From: Chloroflexota bacterium
GTDB taxonomy: Bacteria > Chloroflexota > Dehalococcoidia > UBA1127 > JACQUN01
NCBI GenBank assembly: GCA_016210285.1
Contig: JACQUN010000140.1
Coordinates: 1 to 7,032, forward strand
Direction of reading: 5' to 3'
Length of the DNA: 7,032 bases
The position numbers and the translations under genes were made by a program. Below the pieces are notes generated by a model. It was not told where the DNA came from, made no database searches, and worked only from the letters and a program-made list of their open reading frames with translations. This document shows, one piece after another, positions 5,973-7,032 of this stretch; position 1 is the first letter of the stretch; each line of letters begins with the position of its first letter.

Positions 5973-6707
5973 TCAGGGCTCGGTGAAGGGCAGCCCTGGC
6001 TGTATTGGGACGCCACCCCCTGGTCTGGGGGCCACCTCGGCCAGCCTCCCCGCCGCAGCCAGGTGCGCCAGGCGCGTTGGCTCTGGCAGCCGGTAGCCCT
6101 TGCAGCAGGCGAGAACCAGGCGGACGGCTGTGGGCAGGTCCACCTTGTGCCCGATGGAGACATAGACGGGGGCTCCCTGCGCCCTGGTGCGCAGTGCTGC
6201 TCCCACCACCTCACCCTTGTCCACCAGCTCTGCCCATGACCCGGAGGGGGCGGCGAGTGGCCCGCAGGCGCCCCGCAGGAGGGACTTGGCACACCCGACG
6301 GTGGGCACGTCGGTGATAAGGCCGATGTGGCAGGCGATTCCAAACCGCCTGGGGTGGGCCAGCCCCTGGCCGTCCACCAGGATGACGTCTGGAGTAATGG
6401 CCAGGCGCGCCAGGGCTCCCAGCACAATGGGGACCTCCCGGAAGGCCAGGAGCCCGGGGATATACGGGAGGGTTGGCTTCCCCTGGGCCACTCGCACCTC
6501 CACCGGCGTCAACTCCGGGAAGGCGAGCAGGACCACCGCGCCCTGCGCCATGCCGTGGGAGTCCTCCGGGGAGATGTCAACCCCGGCCACGAAGCGCGGG
6601 GACTCAGGAGCATAGTTCTGGCGCACCACCTGGGCTGCCAGCGTTCGCTGGAGTGCCCTTGCCTCCTCCGTGCTGGTGGGCCAGGGGTGCAGGTTGTGGA
6701 GCTCCAT
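5973..6707 (-). CDS. nfi: Endonuclease V (deoxyinosine 3'-endonuclease)
   Basis: This 244-residue enzyme begins repair of deaminated adenine. It nicks the second phosphodiester bond 3' of deoxyinosine in DNA, using Mg2+. Family motifs appear in order: FVAGVDIS with Asp44, PYIPGLLAFRE (81-91) with the wedge Tyr82 and Glu91, DGQGLAHPRRFG with Asp112 and His118, GCAKSLL with Lys141, and YVSIGHKVDLPTA (182-194) with His187 and Asp190. All acidic metal ligands known for the family (Asp, Glu, Asp) are present, so it should be active. E. coli Nfi has 223 residues; the extra length here is mainly a Gly/Pro-rich C-terminal tail after about 225. The start is ATG 6707, with AGGGG close upstream. It ends at TGA 5973, 86 nt before prfB on the same strand, so the two may share a transcript. 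Confidence 0.95.
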   Translation of the reverse strand: MELHNLHPWPTSTEEARALQRTLAAQVVRQNYAPESPRFVAGVDISPEDSHGMAQGAVVLLAFPELTPVEVRVAQGKPTLPYIPGLLAFREVPIVLGALARLAITPDVILVDGQGLAHPRRFGIACHIGLITDVPTVGCAKSLLRGACGPLAAPSGSWAELVDKGEVVGAALRTRAQGAPVYVSIGHKVDLPTAVRLVLACCKGYRLPEPTRLAHLAAAGRLAEVAPRPGGGVPIQPGLPFTEP

Positions 6708-6864
6708 GACCCCTACTATACTCTTTGCTGGGCTGGAGTGCGGGTTCTTCTACTGGGAGGAGTTGGCGACCTTGACGTGGGTGCGTGATGCGCCTGGCCA
6801 CAGGAGAGGAAGAACCCTGCGAAGGACACCTTCTGGCCTTGCCCCCGGGGTGCGCCTTCCTTGC
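6708..6864. other. Divergent spacer between nfi and the tRNA promoter
   Basis: No supported gene is present. Open frames on the minus strand here run through the tRNA and are spurious. TATAGT occurs on the minus strand at 6720-6715, 7 nt before the nfi start, but it is too close for a transcript with an SD-containing leader and has no partner -35 box, so the nfi promoter is not identified. Confidence 0.4.
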
Positions 6865-6893
6865 TTGACACCCCTGGGAGCGGCCAGTAAGAT
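6865..6893 (+). promoter_or_regulatory. Sigma-70 type promoter of tRNA-Phe
   Basis: A perfect -35 box TTGACA (6865-6870) is followed after exactly 17 nt by TAAGAT (6888-6893), which matches the -10 consensus at 4 of 6 positions. Transcription would start near 6900, only about 8 nt before the mature tRNA 5' end at 6908. Position and strand fit a stable-RNA promoter. Confidence 0.75.
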
Positions 6894-6907
6894 AGGAGTA
6901 GCTTGAC

Positions 6908-6979
6908 GCCGAGGTAGCTCAGCGGTAGAGCAGTGGACTGAAAATCCATGTGTCGCCAGTTCGATTCTGGCCCTCGGCA
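6908..6979 (+). tRNA. tRNA-Phe (anticodon GAA)
   Basis: A complete 72-nt cloverleaf can be folded. The acceptor GCCGAGG (6908-6914) pairs perfectly with CCTCGGC (6972-6978). The D arm is GCTC/GAGC with the 7-nt loop AGCGGTA. The anticodon arm is GTGGA/TCCAT with loop CTGAAAA, placing anticodon GAA at 6940-6942. The variable loop is GTGTC. The T arm is GCCAG/CTGGC with loop TTCGATT. The discriminator A is at 6979. The next bases are TAG, so CCA is not encoded and must be added by tRNA nucleotidyltransferase. The D loop is on the short side, but all stems are intact. Confidence 0.97.
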
Positions 6980-7032
6980 TAGCCTGAAGGGGCGATCAGC
7001 GTCATCGTTTGCCGTCGGGGCGGAAGTAGTTC
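6980..7032 (+). other. tRNA downstream flank, no feature seen
   Basis: These 53 nt show no hairpin with a T-run, no second tRNA and no convincing start of a gene before the window ends. Confidence 0.4.

Noticed and set aside
6715..6720. TATAGT on the minus strand as the -10 box of nfi
   Set aside because: It ends 7 nt before the start codon, which conflicts with the SD just before the ATG, and no -35 box is present at 16-18 nt.
6750..6980. 76-codon minus-strand frame beginning MPRARIELATHGF
   Set aside because: It is the antisense of the tRNA-Phe gene. Such frames are often annotated as hypothetical proteins but are artefacts.
1..7032. CRISPR array, insertion sequence, phage or defence genes
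   Set aside because: No regularly spaced repeats, transposase motifs, integrase or toxin-antitoxin-like frames were found on either strand.

Overview
This GC-rich window (about 60 % by eye) looks like chromosomal DNA of an uncultured bacterium. My best guess is a member of the Chloroflexota, perhaps Dehalococcoidia. The guess rests on the Pro/Thr/Ala-rich linker after the lipoprotein cysteine, the class III CoA transferase beside an ABC peptide-type transporter, the RF2 sequence style, and dispersed palindromic repeats around a TGNGCTTGTCGAA core. This is inference; no taxonomic marker was searched.

Layout, left to right. (1) Bases 1-555, plus strand: the C-terminal half of a class III (CaiB/BaiF) CoA transferase, cut by the window edge. 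(2) 556-754: a convergent spacer holding a degenerate palindromic repeat with a clear hairpin. (3) 755-4622, minus strand: a transporter operon read right to left. It encodes a lipoprotein solute-binding protein (family 5), then has a 268-nt spacer full of repeats, then a DppB-type permease, 15 nt, and a DppC-type permease. No ATPase gene is present. A consensus -10 box lies about 125 nt upstream of the binding-protein start. (4) 4779-5886, minus strand: prfB, peptide release factor 2, with an intact programmed +1 frameshift site. Read through the shift it gives a normal full-length protein of 368 residues. (5) 5973-6707, minus strand: nfi, endonuclease V for deoxyinosine repair, 86 nt upstream of prfB and possibly co-transcribed with it. 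(6) 6708-6907: a divergent spacer with a strong promoter for (7) tRNA-Phe(GAA) at 6908-6979, plus strand.

The binding protein would capture a peptide-like or other organic solute at the outer face of the membrane, and the two permeases would form the channel. The energising ATPases must come from elsewhere in the genome. prfB autoregulates through its in-frame UGA. The other genes look like ordinary housekeeping neighbours.

The window does not appear to hold a wholly new system. The points most worth a second look are the recoded prfB, which a naive gene call truncates; the two repeat hairpins that keep almost the same 13-nt loop on unrelated stems, one of them placed between binding protein and permease; and the hairpin in the leader of the transporter operon. 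No gene-free stretch exceeds 300 bases.
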